The notes under the pieces are model-generated. The model ran no database searches. It saw nothing but the letters and a program-made list of their open reading frames with translations, and was not told the DNA's origin. The position numbers and the translations under genes were made by a program. Shown in pieces: positions 10,435 to 19,373 of a stretch of DNA of 21,347 bases. This stretch comes from Phellopilus nigrolimitatus (lineage: Eukaryota > Basidiomycota > Agaricomycetes > Hymenochaetales > Hymenochaetaceae), in contig JAJOHG010000417.1 in NCBI GenBank assembly GCA_021029095.1, forward strand, positions 1-21,347. The letters run 5' to 3'. Position 1 is the stretch's first letter, and every line of letters starts with the position of its first letter.

Positions 10435-11799
10435 TCAGTCCTCACCGCGACGCGCAAGAAAAGCACCGCTGTTCGTCGTACCCATGCTGTTCGCCCTCCT
10501 CACGCCACCGAAGCCAATGCTCGGGAATTTATTTATCTCTTGCGGGATCTCGTCGAAAGCTATCGGGCCGGGAGGCAACATGCCGGGCGCTTGGGAGGAA
10601 TTGTGCTCGACAATGTACGGCTCAGAGGGAGCGAAACGCTTCGAAAAGGATGTATCAATTGGTGACTCGACAGACTGCAGTGATGCGGACTGCGAGGTCG
10701 GGGAGCTTGACTTCTTCCCGGTAGACTGAGATCCCGACGACCGCTTTTTCCGGCGCGGGACTTCGGAGAGCGGACCAACTTGGAAGCCTCTCGCCGAACT
10801 CAATAAAGAGGGGGACGGCAAAGGAGAGCCACGCGAGAGGTACTGATGGGTGTACTGAGAAGAACCCGCATTCGGGTGAGACGCAGATGTCTGCGACTGA
10901 GACTGCGTGCGCGAGCGCGAGCTGTCTGACCCGCGAGATCGCGTCTTGCGCGCGTAGGCCTCACCACCAAAGTCTGCCTCTCCGACCGCGGCGTCGTCGC
11001 CACAGACAACAGGAGGGATCGCGCCGCCGATGTATGGCCCAAACTCCTCCACAGGGGCATTCGGAACAGTAGGCGAGCTCATTACCGACTCTGAGACTGC
11101 GCTGAACGGCGAGCGCAGCTGCCCACTTCCGGGAAAGCCCTCGAACTCTTCGCCGTCCATGTTCATACCTGCACCATTCTGCAGAGCCTCCGCGACCCTC
11201 TTCAACTCGCGCCGCTCACGGCGGCGACGGCGTCTCTCCTCCTTTTCCTCCCGCTCCTCGCGGCGACGCTGTTCCTCCGCCTCATGCAAGAAGGCCTCGT
11301 GTGCTGCACGTGCTGCTATGTCCTGGGCTGAGAGCTGCGAGATAGCTGCAGCGTCGAGGGGCGAAGCATCGGAGTCGAAAGCGGATATAGATGAGGACGA
11401 GTGCGCCGAGGAGAGGCGCCCGAGGCGCTGCCGACGCGCTGACAACGTGACGGGCTCGTCGTCCTCAGACTCGGAAAGGTGAATGGGCCGACGTCCGAAA
11501 AGGTCATATCCAAAAAGTCGTATACTCTTTTTCGGCCCGCGCTTCTTCTTTTTCTTCCGTCGACCATCTGCACCTTCGTGACCGATGTTCGAATGGAGGG
11601 ACATGGTCTCCGCATCAACATCCGTCTCGACATCGCCAAGCAGCCCCTCGAGCTCGTCGTAATGCGATGCGCCTCTCCGCGCACTCCTGCCTTCGTTCTC
11701 GTTCGCAGAGTCGCCTGGGTCCTGCTGGGTAGAGGCAAAGCATGGCAGACATGTGCTGACCGTGGCGCGTACGCTGTCAGTCCAGGAGAAAGAATCCAT
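10435..11799 (-). CDS. Conserved-looking basidiomycete protein of unknown function, low complexity, with a charged coiled coil
   Basis: Seen: a single uninterrupted reading frame of 454 residues on the minus strand, starting at ATG 11799 and ending with TGA at 10437-10435. I do not recognise a named family. The N-terminus (MDSFSWTDSV, then CLPCF at about 17-21) has two Cys in a hydrophobic setting that could be lipid-modified. A basic patch (about 80-93, RRKKKKKRGPKK) precedes a compact motif IRLFGYDLFGRRPIHLSE, the part most likely to be conserved. Residues about 165-210 are almost all Glu/Arg and would form a long charged helix. The rest is Ser/Pro/Gly-rich and probably disordered, ending near FPSIGFGGVRRANSMG. 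High GC and coding-like composition over the full length support a real gene. It is transcribed away from EXO70, from a shared 420-bp intergenic region. Membrane or scaffold roles would be guesses. Confidence 0.75.
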   Translation of the reverse strand: MDSFSWTDSVRATVSTCLPCFASTQQDPGDSANENEGRSARRGASHYDELEGLLGDVETDVDAETMSLHSNIGHEGADGRRKKKKKRGPKKSIRLFGYDLFGRRPIHLSESEDDEPVTLSARRQRLGRLSSAHSSSSISAFDSDASPLDAAAISQLSAQDIAARAAHEAFLHEAEEQRRREEREEKEERRRRRRERRELKRVAEALQNGAGMNMDGEEFEGFPGSGQLRSPFSAVSESVMSSPTVPNAPVEEFGPYIGGAIPPVVCGDDAAVGEADFGGEAYARKTRSRGSDSSRSRTQSQSQTSASHPNAGSSQYTHQYLSRGSPLPSPSLLSSARGFQVGPLSEVPRRKKRSSGSQSTGKKSSSPTSQSASLQSVESPIDTSFSKRFAPSEPYIVEHNSSQAPGMLPPGPIAFDEIPQEINKFPSIGFGGVRRANSMGTTNSGAFLARRGED

Positions 11800-12219
11800 C
11801 TAGGTGCCGAACGAGATGAGATGTGTGGCCTTTGACACGTCTGTTGACGTTCACTTTCTGAAAGACAAGTTTGATCAACGCTGGCCTGTCAGACGTGGCG
11901 TTCAGATCTTCAGAGCTCGTGATGGTCTGGAAGCAAGGTAGAAAAGCACACGAATTTAAGTTGAACTTGAAAGCCTCCCAGTCGCCTGATTCCGGCCACA
12001 ATGATTCATTCACGTGTAATGGAGAGAAACCCGGAAAAGGAAGCATTGCTGTTTACAGAAATTGAATGATCTGCATGCTATCCCGCTGGTGCGGCGCGTC
12101 GGCAACAGCGACGACAACCACGACAACCACGAGAGCGTATACACGGCACAACTTTTGCTTGCGATTACTTGCAAATCTCGTTGATTCTTTAACTTCCAGA
12201 TTTACTGTATATATCCCAA
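11800..12219. promoter_or_regulatory. Divergent promoter region between the 454-residue gene and EXO70
   Basis: A 420-bp gap separates two ATGs pointing away from each other (11799 minus, 12220 plus), so both promoters must lie here or overlap. A short direct repeat of ACGACAACC occurs at about 12109-12130. No clear CCAAT or TATA element was identified with confidence; a TATATA-like stretch sits at 12207-12213, too close to the ATG to be the EXO70 TATA box. Confidence 0.5.
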
Positions 12220-14582
12220 ATGGAGGACGAAGCGGCTGAGATCGAGCTGGTGCGAGCAAGATCTCAGTAACCGTCAGCACATACTAACCTCGCAATAAAA
12301 AGCTAGAACAAAACCTCAACAAAACGCGTCAAATATCACAGCGGATGATTTCAATCCTTACGAGCTTCGATACGAGGCTTGTCAAGCTGGAGAAATCGAT
12401 TCTACCGCTACACAATTCCACACAACTATTAAACAGGAGAGCTGCAAGTTAGGCTGTCGCTCTTGACCGGATTGGATGTTTCTGACGCGTATGCAGATAT
12501 TGAAGGGACGCTACAGGTCATTGATGAGGTGGCGTCCAGCCAGCAAGGTCTTGCAGCGGAGGAGGCACTCATTCTTCGAGGGTATGAAAAGCAAACGTGT
12601 CTACCTTTCGTTCTACTGAAATCTGAGTGTTTTCAGTCCTCAAGCGACTCAGCTAAACGCATATATCGATGCATTGGAACGAATTAATGCGAGTATCGCC
12701 TTTAAAGGCACTTCGGGGGATTCTGGAGATTCAGTGCGTTACCTGGGTTCCTTAGGTAAAGGTATACTAAGTAACTTCTACGACAGGCACGTCTCGTCGA
12801 AGCTGGCGCGAAGAAACTCGCTCAACTCTACACTAAACTTGTGGCAGAAGCATCGTCAGGAACACCTCCCGCTCGATCTTCCTTCGATACAGATCCAAGT
12901 GTCATTCTTGTGCCCTTTCCAGAGGACATTGTCAAAATGCTCAATCCACTCGTATCATTCATCCGCACGCTCCCACTTCCCGCAACACACCCGTCTCATC
13001 CTGCTGCGAGTTCCATCCAGACTGCACTTACCGACGCGCAGAGAGGTTACGCGGACATGCGTGGCACGTGGATACGGAGGTGCCTCGAGTCGGACGCTAA
13101 ACGGGTTGTAGAAGGACACGGAGATGGCTATGCTAGCGGAAAGGATATAGATGCGGCAACGGCGGGGATAAGAGAGGGTCAGGAATTTGGTATCTGGGTT
13201 GAGGGAGTAATAGACGTTGCTGAGGCTTGTACACTTTCTTTTTCAGATTTGTCCATTCTGACAGACATTTTAGAACGAGTACAACCTTCTCGCAAGGCTC
13301 GCGCTCCTACCGTCGACCCCCCAGCTCACAGGCGCCTATGCCTCCCTGATCACTCCCCTCCTTACTCTCCTCTCGTCTTCTCTCGGGCAGCTCACCATGC
13401 GCGTGAAGCGTGCGCTCCAGCGCAACACGTTTCTCGCGCTCTCCGCACATTCGCATCTTGCGGGTGCCGATGTCATGGGTCGCTGGGACGAAACTGTCAA
13501 GCGGCGCGCAAGTGGCTCGACGGCGAACGTGAATGTTCTAAAAGAGGGCGTACACAGCCTGCGCGCCGTGTGCCTGCGCAGCTTCCCTGAATTCCTCGTC
13601 GACATCAAATCGGCTGCAGTACCGAGTGCTGGTGGGGAAGTGGGCACGGACGTTGCTGAGATCACTGAGACAGTGGGTCTCCCCTTTATTATCGCTGAAC
13701 TAAGGAAACTCACAGCGAATTCAGGTTCTTAAATATATGAAAGCCATTCCCGCGGTTCAGATCGCGGTTGGGACTTCACTCCTCACACTCGGCGACGGTA
13801 ACTGGAAAATGGGTGAAGGTGTCCAGGTTTCGAAAGGACCCAAACTCGGAGAAGGCGATGAGAGCGTCATTATCGAACATTATTTCTGTAAGTCATTTCA
13901 ACATACGTCGAACTCTTCTGACAAACTCGGTTCAGACGACATCATCATGACTACCCTCTCCACACTGACAACGCTCTCGCGCTCCGCCCGTAGACCCGCA
14001 TACGGTGCCATCTTCCTTCTGAATAACGTCTCCTACTTCCTTTCTGCGCTGCTCTTCTCACCGAGCGACTCAGCCGTGCCCGTCGAGGCGCTGCTCGCGC
14101 CGCCCGCGCGGAACGCGCTGCAGTCCGGCTTCCGCACTGCAAAGGCTGGCTACTTCGACGCGAACTTCTCGCCGCTGCTGCAGGCGCTCGGCGACGGGCC
14201 CGGCGCCGGCGGCGGCAGCGGCAAGGCGGGCGTGAAGGAGAAATTCACGCGCTTCTTTGAGCTGTTTGACGATATCGTCGAACGCCACCGCATTGTGCGC
14301 GTGCTGCCCGATGATGAGCAGAACCGCGAGTCGCTGGCGGAGGAGGCGGTGAAGCTTGTCATCCCGAGCTTGCAAAGGTTCATACAGAAGAATAAGGACT
14401 TCAGTAAAAGTAAGTATCTTCCGTGATAGAATGACTCTTATACTAAAGAATGGTTCTATGCAGACCCGCAGAAGTGTAAGTCCTTATGAATACTTCTGAC
14501 TATCAACCCTCAGTGACCCGCTTCGACAGATATCAAAATTTCCCCCGATGACGTAGAGAAGCAGATAAGGAAACTTTACTGA
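12220..14582 (+). CDS. EXO70: Exocyst complex component EXO70
   Basis: Seen: ten exons (12220-12249, 12303-12447, 12497-12581, 12637-12733, 12787-13224, 13274-13672, 13725-13887, 13936-14409, 14464-14475, 14530-14582) join in frame to 631 residues, the normal size for fungal EXO70. The start MEDEAAEIEL joins LEQNLNKTRQISQRM, then a coiled coil through SFDTRLVKLEKSILPLHNST and EEALILRGPQ. Later blocks include GDGNWKMGEGVQ, KGPKLGEGDE, RRPAYGAIFLLNN and a C-terminal KNPQKYIKISPDDVEKQIR. Known family: EXO70 is a rod-like helical subunit that, with SEC3, tethers secretory vesicles to the plasma membrane and whose C-terminal domain binds PI(4,5)P2. Exon 9 is only 12 nt, and intron 5 seems to be GC-AG. 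Intron 1 has a TACTAAC branch site. It is divergent from the 454-residue gene. Confidence 0.94.
13225..13273 (+). other. Probable GC-AG intron 5 of EXO70
   Basis: The exon ends VIDVAE (GAG at 13222-13224) and the next coding block in the correct frame is NEYNLLARL, starting at 13274 after TTTTAG. The only junction that keeps all these family residues and the phase uses GCTTGT as donor, giving a 49-nt intron with a CTGAC branch-like site. A GT alternative at 13216 would lose Val-Ala-Glu. Confidence 0.5.
14464..14475 (+). other. 12-nt micro-exon 9 of EXO70
   Basis: Twelve bases between a CAG acceptor and a GTAAGT donor complete the C-terminal family motif: SK + NPQK + YIKISP. Flanking introns are 54 nt each and phase 1. 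Without it the conserved NPQK would be absent though the frame would stay open. Confidence 0.85.
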
Positions 14583-16377
14583 ACTTCAGGGAAATAATAG
14601 CTTGAATAATGTACGTCCTGTCGAGTTTTTATTGATAGCTTGCTTCCCTTTAGTCTGATTTCATGGACCAGTGTGCACATTAGGCTGGTTTTTTTGTAAT
14701 CGGCGTTGTAAACCTAGACATTTCGTGGAAACGCTATACTGCTCAATAGTTCTAGTTCTTCCTTTAGAATTGAACACATACGCATTGTACAAGTTCTTCG
14801 AACCTACATGCAATCGAAGCTGCGCCCAAACTCATGGAACCCCCCTGAAGGCGAAATAGCGAAACTGACATCCAGACTTTTATACTACTCGATTGTCATA
14901 CTACTACTCCGTCATCTCGGGCAACTCAATGACCTCCATTACCTTCAATGTTTTAAGCCTCTTCAACATCCATTTAAGTTTACTGCACGAAGGGCAGCAG
15001 GAAGAAAAAGGAGACACATACAACTCTTAATAAGAGTACTAAAGCATCCAAGCTTGTAAATGTGGCGAAGCTAACAAGTCATGATTCATAACTAACCTAT
15101 TTTGCCAGCTTTGCCAGTGCTGGGGACAGTATCATTCCATGTCGCTGCTTTGACTTGGGTAGACCACTAATCATATTGGTCTTTCGGCCCCTTCAAGTCA
15201 TTCTTGCATTATTCAATCCCTTCTTGATAATCAAAAGCATCGCTCGTATGATCGATCAGCACAGATACCTCAGAGTAGCCTTCTGGAGTTTTACCAAGAA
15301 CACTCTGGAAATGGTATTTGTCGATAAGAGAAGCACTCTGTTCGAAAGCCGCAAGTGCTTGAGGATGATACTAAGCAATGTGCCGAGGAAGATCTTGCGA
15401 GGGAGAAAGCAGCCGCCAAGATCAGGAAGCCGCTGATCAGAAGAACATCAGTGACATCGAACAGACAGCAGACAGCAATGAAGCAATGAGGTAGGAAATA
15501 TCGGCCCCTCGTAAGAAAGGAGTTATCGGAATAGCTATCGCGAGTACTGATCTCTCGCGTCCCAAATGCTTGCTATTCAGAGCGACGACGTTTGGCACAG
15601 AGGTCGTCGCCCCACTTCAGTGTAGGCAGCTCAGAACGTGTTTGTAGCGCTATGCAGGGCTCCCTGAGCGCGCTCATTGGCAGGAGCTCGGGCTACATTG
15701 AAACCGCTTGACAGGTCGAAAGTTATGGGCCCGTCATTCTTCGAAACGATTGGAGTCGACACATCTGCAGATTTGTTGGTCGGTCTCGGCCGGTCAGATG
15801 CGACGGCCAACCATCGGGTCGGCTATTGGAGGGAGATCGAGTGTCCACCGAGGAGGCGCGCGAGGCCGCCGTTTACATCGAGTGAGCAAACAGCAAGCTG
15901 CACACAGGCATGCTGAGCTACTCTGCAAGAGAGGCTTTTCGTTGCAGTGAGCTGCATCATTGGCGTATGCGTGACTCTTCGGAACAAATTCGAAAACGCG
16001 CGTGAGAGCGGTTCTCGTCGTTGCTATGCATCTTATCGGAGTAAAAGGTCAAGCGGTAGTCTGCGTACGAGCGCGTAGGGTGTGTACGCGAAGATAAAGG
16101 AGCAGAGGACAAGTCGATGTGCACGCAGCTCGCCGACGGCGGCTCTGACTCAGCACATTGCCCAAACAAGCTACTAGTACTGTACTGCTGAGCTGAGGGC
16201 TGATCTAGCTTGCCTCCTCTGTCCGTGCTTTCATGTTCGTGTTCGGTGCTTGGTTCAGTTTATTTTATTACTTGATTGGATCTACCTAGCTTTTCTACTC
16301 TGATTGAGTGCCTTTTTTTGCTGAGCTTCATTCGTGCCCTCGATTTTTTTCTCTGAATACTACTCCCCAATTGGTAA
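14583..16377. other. Gene-poor region between EXO70 and E(z)-like copy 2
   Basis: About 1.8 kb with only short, unsupported reading frames, apart from a possible decayed transposase fragment near 15100-15480. No tRNA, intact element or terminal repeat was recognised. The last few hundred bases (about 16200-16377) are pyrimidine-rich and presumably the promoter and leader of the following gene. Confidence 0.55.
15100..15480 (+). pseudogene. Possible relic of a pogo/Fot-type DDE transposase C-terminus
   Basis: Seen: fragments in one frame read LVFRPLQV (about 15177-15200) and, about 60 residues on, FTKNTLEMVF with LFESRK; an alternative frame shows a Glu/Lys/Ala-rich tail. Known: the C-terminal half of pogo/Tigger/Fot1 transposases has a VFGPLQ-like block followed by a TxxNIxxAFxxTGIxPFNP block at similar spacing. 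The match is weak, frames are interrupted, and no terminal inverted repeats were found. Could be chance. Confidence 0.25.
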
Positions 16378-19197
16378 ATGTCCAGCACACCTAGCCTATT
16401 CGACGGTTCTTCTGTCGAGAATAGCCCCGTGCCAACAGTCGATGATTTCGAGCCTATACTTACCGCTGGATTTGCAAACAATTTATATCAAAACGTATGG
16501 AATGAATTCTATGCCTGGGAACATAACAACTGCGCACAGAATATTTCTCTACTTCTTGCCCGTGAGGGGCCGGATTTTCTTACAAAAAATTTCTTGCTTT
16601 CGCCTGTGGACAAGGATGAGTATGCGTGCACACAGCTTCGCGATACGTGTACTGAGGACAAATCGATCGTGACTTTCGTGCACTCTGATCGCGTTCTTGA
16701 AGTGGACGTGTACAACAAGACTTTCCTCGCGCCGCATTTGATTCCATGTCCTACGTACGAGGCATGTACTCCAGCTACAATCAGTATTGGACCGCGTCGT
16801 TTTCAGATCCCAAGTGACGAGAGTCTGCCATTCTTCCCTTACATTGATGACGAAAACCTCGACAGTGCGGGCCTCGCATCCATTTATCCAAAGTTTTTGT
16901 GGATGGTCGAATCCAGGGATCCTGATAGTAAGTAGGAATCGGACACTAGATATCATGAGTTGGCTGATGGCATGGCGTAGTCGAGCAAATCCAACTAGAG
17001 ACTTTGCGACGGCTCATCGCTATCCCTGGGACAACATTCTCTATGATAGATAGCTTGAAATCCGTCCTTCCGAAACTGCATGAGACTGACCAGTCTGGAC
17101 TTCTATGGGTAAACGCACAGAGGTTTTACTTTTATTTATTTAGAGAAGTCAATTGGCTTACTATTTTCCCCAAGGGATCCCCTCTTGTGGGGCGGGGAAA
17201 CTTTAAAAGAGCAAATGGAGGACCGCTTGACCAAGATGTATCCACAAGCATATCGGTTTAGTAAAACCAATGAGTCTGGTCGCCTGGATCTAAACATACA
17301 AGTATTCTGTTCGAATCTAAATTGCATAGATTCACATTGTCGTACTCACAGTATGACTTGCGTTCGTCTTATAATACGTTTTAAATTCTCATGCGTTACG
17401 AAACAGGTGACCCAACGTTATATAAACCGGTTAGGTTTACCCCCGAAATGACTAGTAGCCAACTTTACTCTGTCGTAACTCAGCCGTGCGGCGAAAAATG
17501 CTTCAAAACTAACATTGTAGAAGATCCAGTGCGTAAATTTCAATAACGTCCCTCATACTTTATCAACTCATTCTCCGAAGGACGATGCAATCTGGGACAA
17601 TGACACGTTGTACAACTTACGCAACATTTTGACCGTGTGTCCGGACGTAGTTCCATGCAAACTGGTGCATGCATTTAGGATGCCATGTTATGAAGTAAGC
17701 TCTATGCTCGATTCAGATGCAAGCTGGCTGACTTCTATGACTCGGGAACGTAGATTTTTGTTCAGCGCCAGAAGCTCATTCTTGATGCGGACGTTGCTGC
17801 TCCAGGTCCTCTCTTAACAGAATCGCCTGAAAACCCGACTGAAGGTTTGTCTTCGACATGCAACATTGGGCTCTATATTACTTTAGCACTTATTAAAATG
17901 CTATATGTAGAACGAATAATCGAAGGCAAGGAGACGTTTTCGTACGTTTTCGAATTGTGGGTTTTTCTTTTTCAGTACAATGTATTACCTCCAGGTCGTT
18001 GCCGTGTCAGCATCTCGGTCCGTGTGGCGAGCAGACTAAATGTATATGCTGGGAAAATGGGCTTTACTGTCAGCGATCGTGCCACTGTGATTTGTCTTGT
18101 ATGATCTAATTTATGTCTTTGTTGATACACCTGCTTACCATGAAAAAAAAAATTAGGTGCTCAGCGATGGAAAGGCTGCAGGTGTCGAGCGACCTCCTCG
18201 AAAGGAGCCTGCAAACCTTACTTCATCGGGAGTCGAGTTGTTTCCTGTCCATGTGTGAGGGCAGATCGGGAGTGCGACCCAGAGTTGTGCAAGAGTTGTC
18301 AATCTTCGAAGTAGGATTCACTTGTATCCAATGATGTCTTTGGGAGGAAATGAACTAATTTTCTTTGGGCAGATGTATGCTTTGCCATTCTGTACTTGAT
18401 CTCCTTCTAATGGCCTTTATGAAGGCTCAGGGCGGTTTAGGCCTACGTGCAGAAATATGTCAATTCAGCATGGAAGGGGCAAGGTAAACGAAAACTATCT
18501 TTATCGATCATGCCTGCTGTCGGATGATTCTCTTACTCATTTTGATAGCGCATAAAAATTGCACCCTCACTATACGGGTTTGGTGCCTTTCTCGTTGAGG
18601 GTGTTAGGAAATTCGATCTTGTTGGAGGTAAATCTTTTTCCACCTTAGAGCGTGTTTTCTCGCATTTTTAAAACTGTTACGAAGAATACGTCGGTGAAAT
18701 GGTTCCCAAGGAAGAGAAGCAAGAAGTTAGGGAGTACGCACAATTATTTCTAAAGCGGCGTGATTACTGGGCTTCGCATAATGCCAGTTCACTCTAGATT
18801 CCACAACAATTACCGACATCGAAATTACGCGTTTACCCTTGTAGACGGAGACTCAGTTAATTACTATCTCGATGCTCTGGGGATATCAAATGAAACACGT
18901 TTTCCGAATCATGATTCTGACGGTCGAGGGAACTGCTACGCAAGAAGTAAGTTTGCTTCTACGTTGTCGGATATTGTCAATATGCTAACGAGGGCTACTC
19001 TCTGATCTTCAGCGCTTCTGGTCAATGGACAGTATCGCATAGCCTTATTTGCTCTCAGTAAGTCAATTCGAAGCATAAGCATATTTATCTAACGTGATTT
19101 TGAAAATTGTTAAGAGGACATCAGAGCTGGTAAGGAAATGCTGTTTGATTATGGTGATGGGTTCTTCGGGAATGAAAACCACAAAGGGTCCGGGTAA
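16378..19197 (+). CDS. Enhancer-of-zeste (KMT6/EZH2-like) CXC-SET histone methyltransferase, copy 2
   Basis: Seen: sixteen exons (16378-16927, 16981-17108, 17149-17350, 17407-17528, 17581-17694, 17754-17844, 17911-17941, 17995-18098, 18157-18310, 18373-18374, 18425-18483, 18549-18627, 18685-18733, 18798-18946, 19013-19057, 19115-19197) join in frame to 653 residues. It parallels copy 1 throughout: VWNEFYAWE, PTYEACTP with PFFPYIDDENLD (like the EZH2 SRM), NLNC and QPCGEKC, CXC (about 413-499: LGPCGEQTKCIC, YCQRSCHC, RECDPELCKSC), CRNMSIQHGRGKR, and SET with YGFGAF, EYVGEMV, RFPNHDSDGRGNCYA, LLVNGQYRIALFA and LFDYGDGFF. Exons 6, 8 and 12 are exactly as long as in copy 1 (91, 104, 79 nt). NHS of the family is NHD. 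The protein stops soon after SET; copy 1 has a longer basic tail. Exon 7 could instead start at 17887; intron 2 would be only 40 nt. PRC2 membership and H3K27 activity are inferred. Confidence 0.83.
18373..18374 (+). other. Predicted 2-nt micro-exon in E(z)-like copy 2
   Basis: Exon 9 ends in phase 2 at 18310 before GTAGGA; the next conserved block (CRNMSIQHG) is read from a phase-1 acceptor at 18424 (or 18430). Between them, GGGCAG ends at 18372, followed by AT and a GTATGC donor at 18375. The introns would be 62 and 50 nt. The downstream intron has the same length (50 nt) as in copy 1. The alternative is one 130-nt intron to an acceptor at 18440. Confidence 0.5.
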
Positions 19198-19373
19198 TGA
19201 TGTACATAGTCTACGCATCTATTTTTCAAATGTTTTCTGTTATCTTTCTGCAACGAATCTGCGAACTCGATGATCGACGGCGTGGCGGTGTGGCGAGGGA
19301 GTCCGAATTAGGGTTGCCGTGAATGCGACGGGTCGCGCAGCTCGACTTGACCGCCTCGACCTCGACCTCGACC

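Noticed and set aside
10484..11482. Plus-strand frames opposite the 454-residue gene
   Set aside because: They are antisense shadows of a GC-rich, Ser/Arg/Glu-rich frame, broken into pieces, with no motif of their own.
13951..14375. Minus-strand Arg/Ala-rich frames
   Set aside because: They lie opposite EXO70 exon 8, whose conserved protein explains the sequence.
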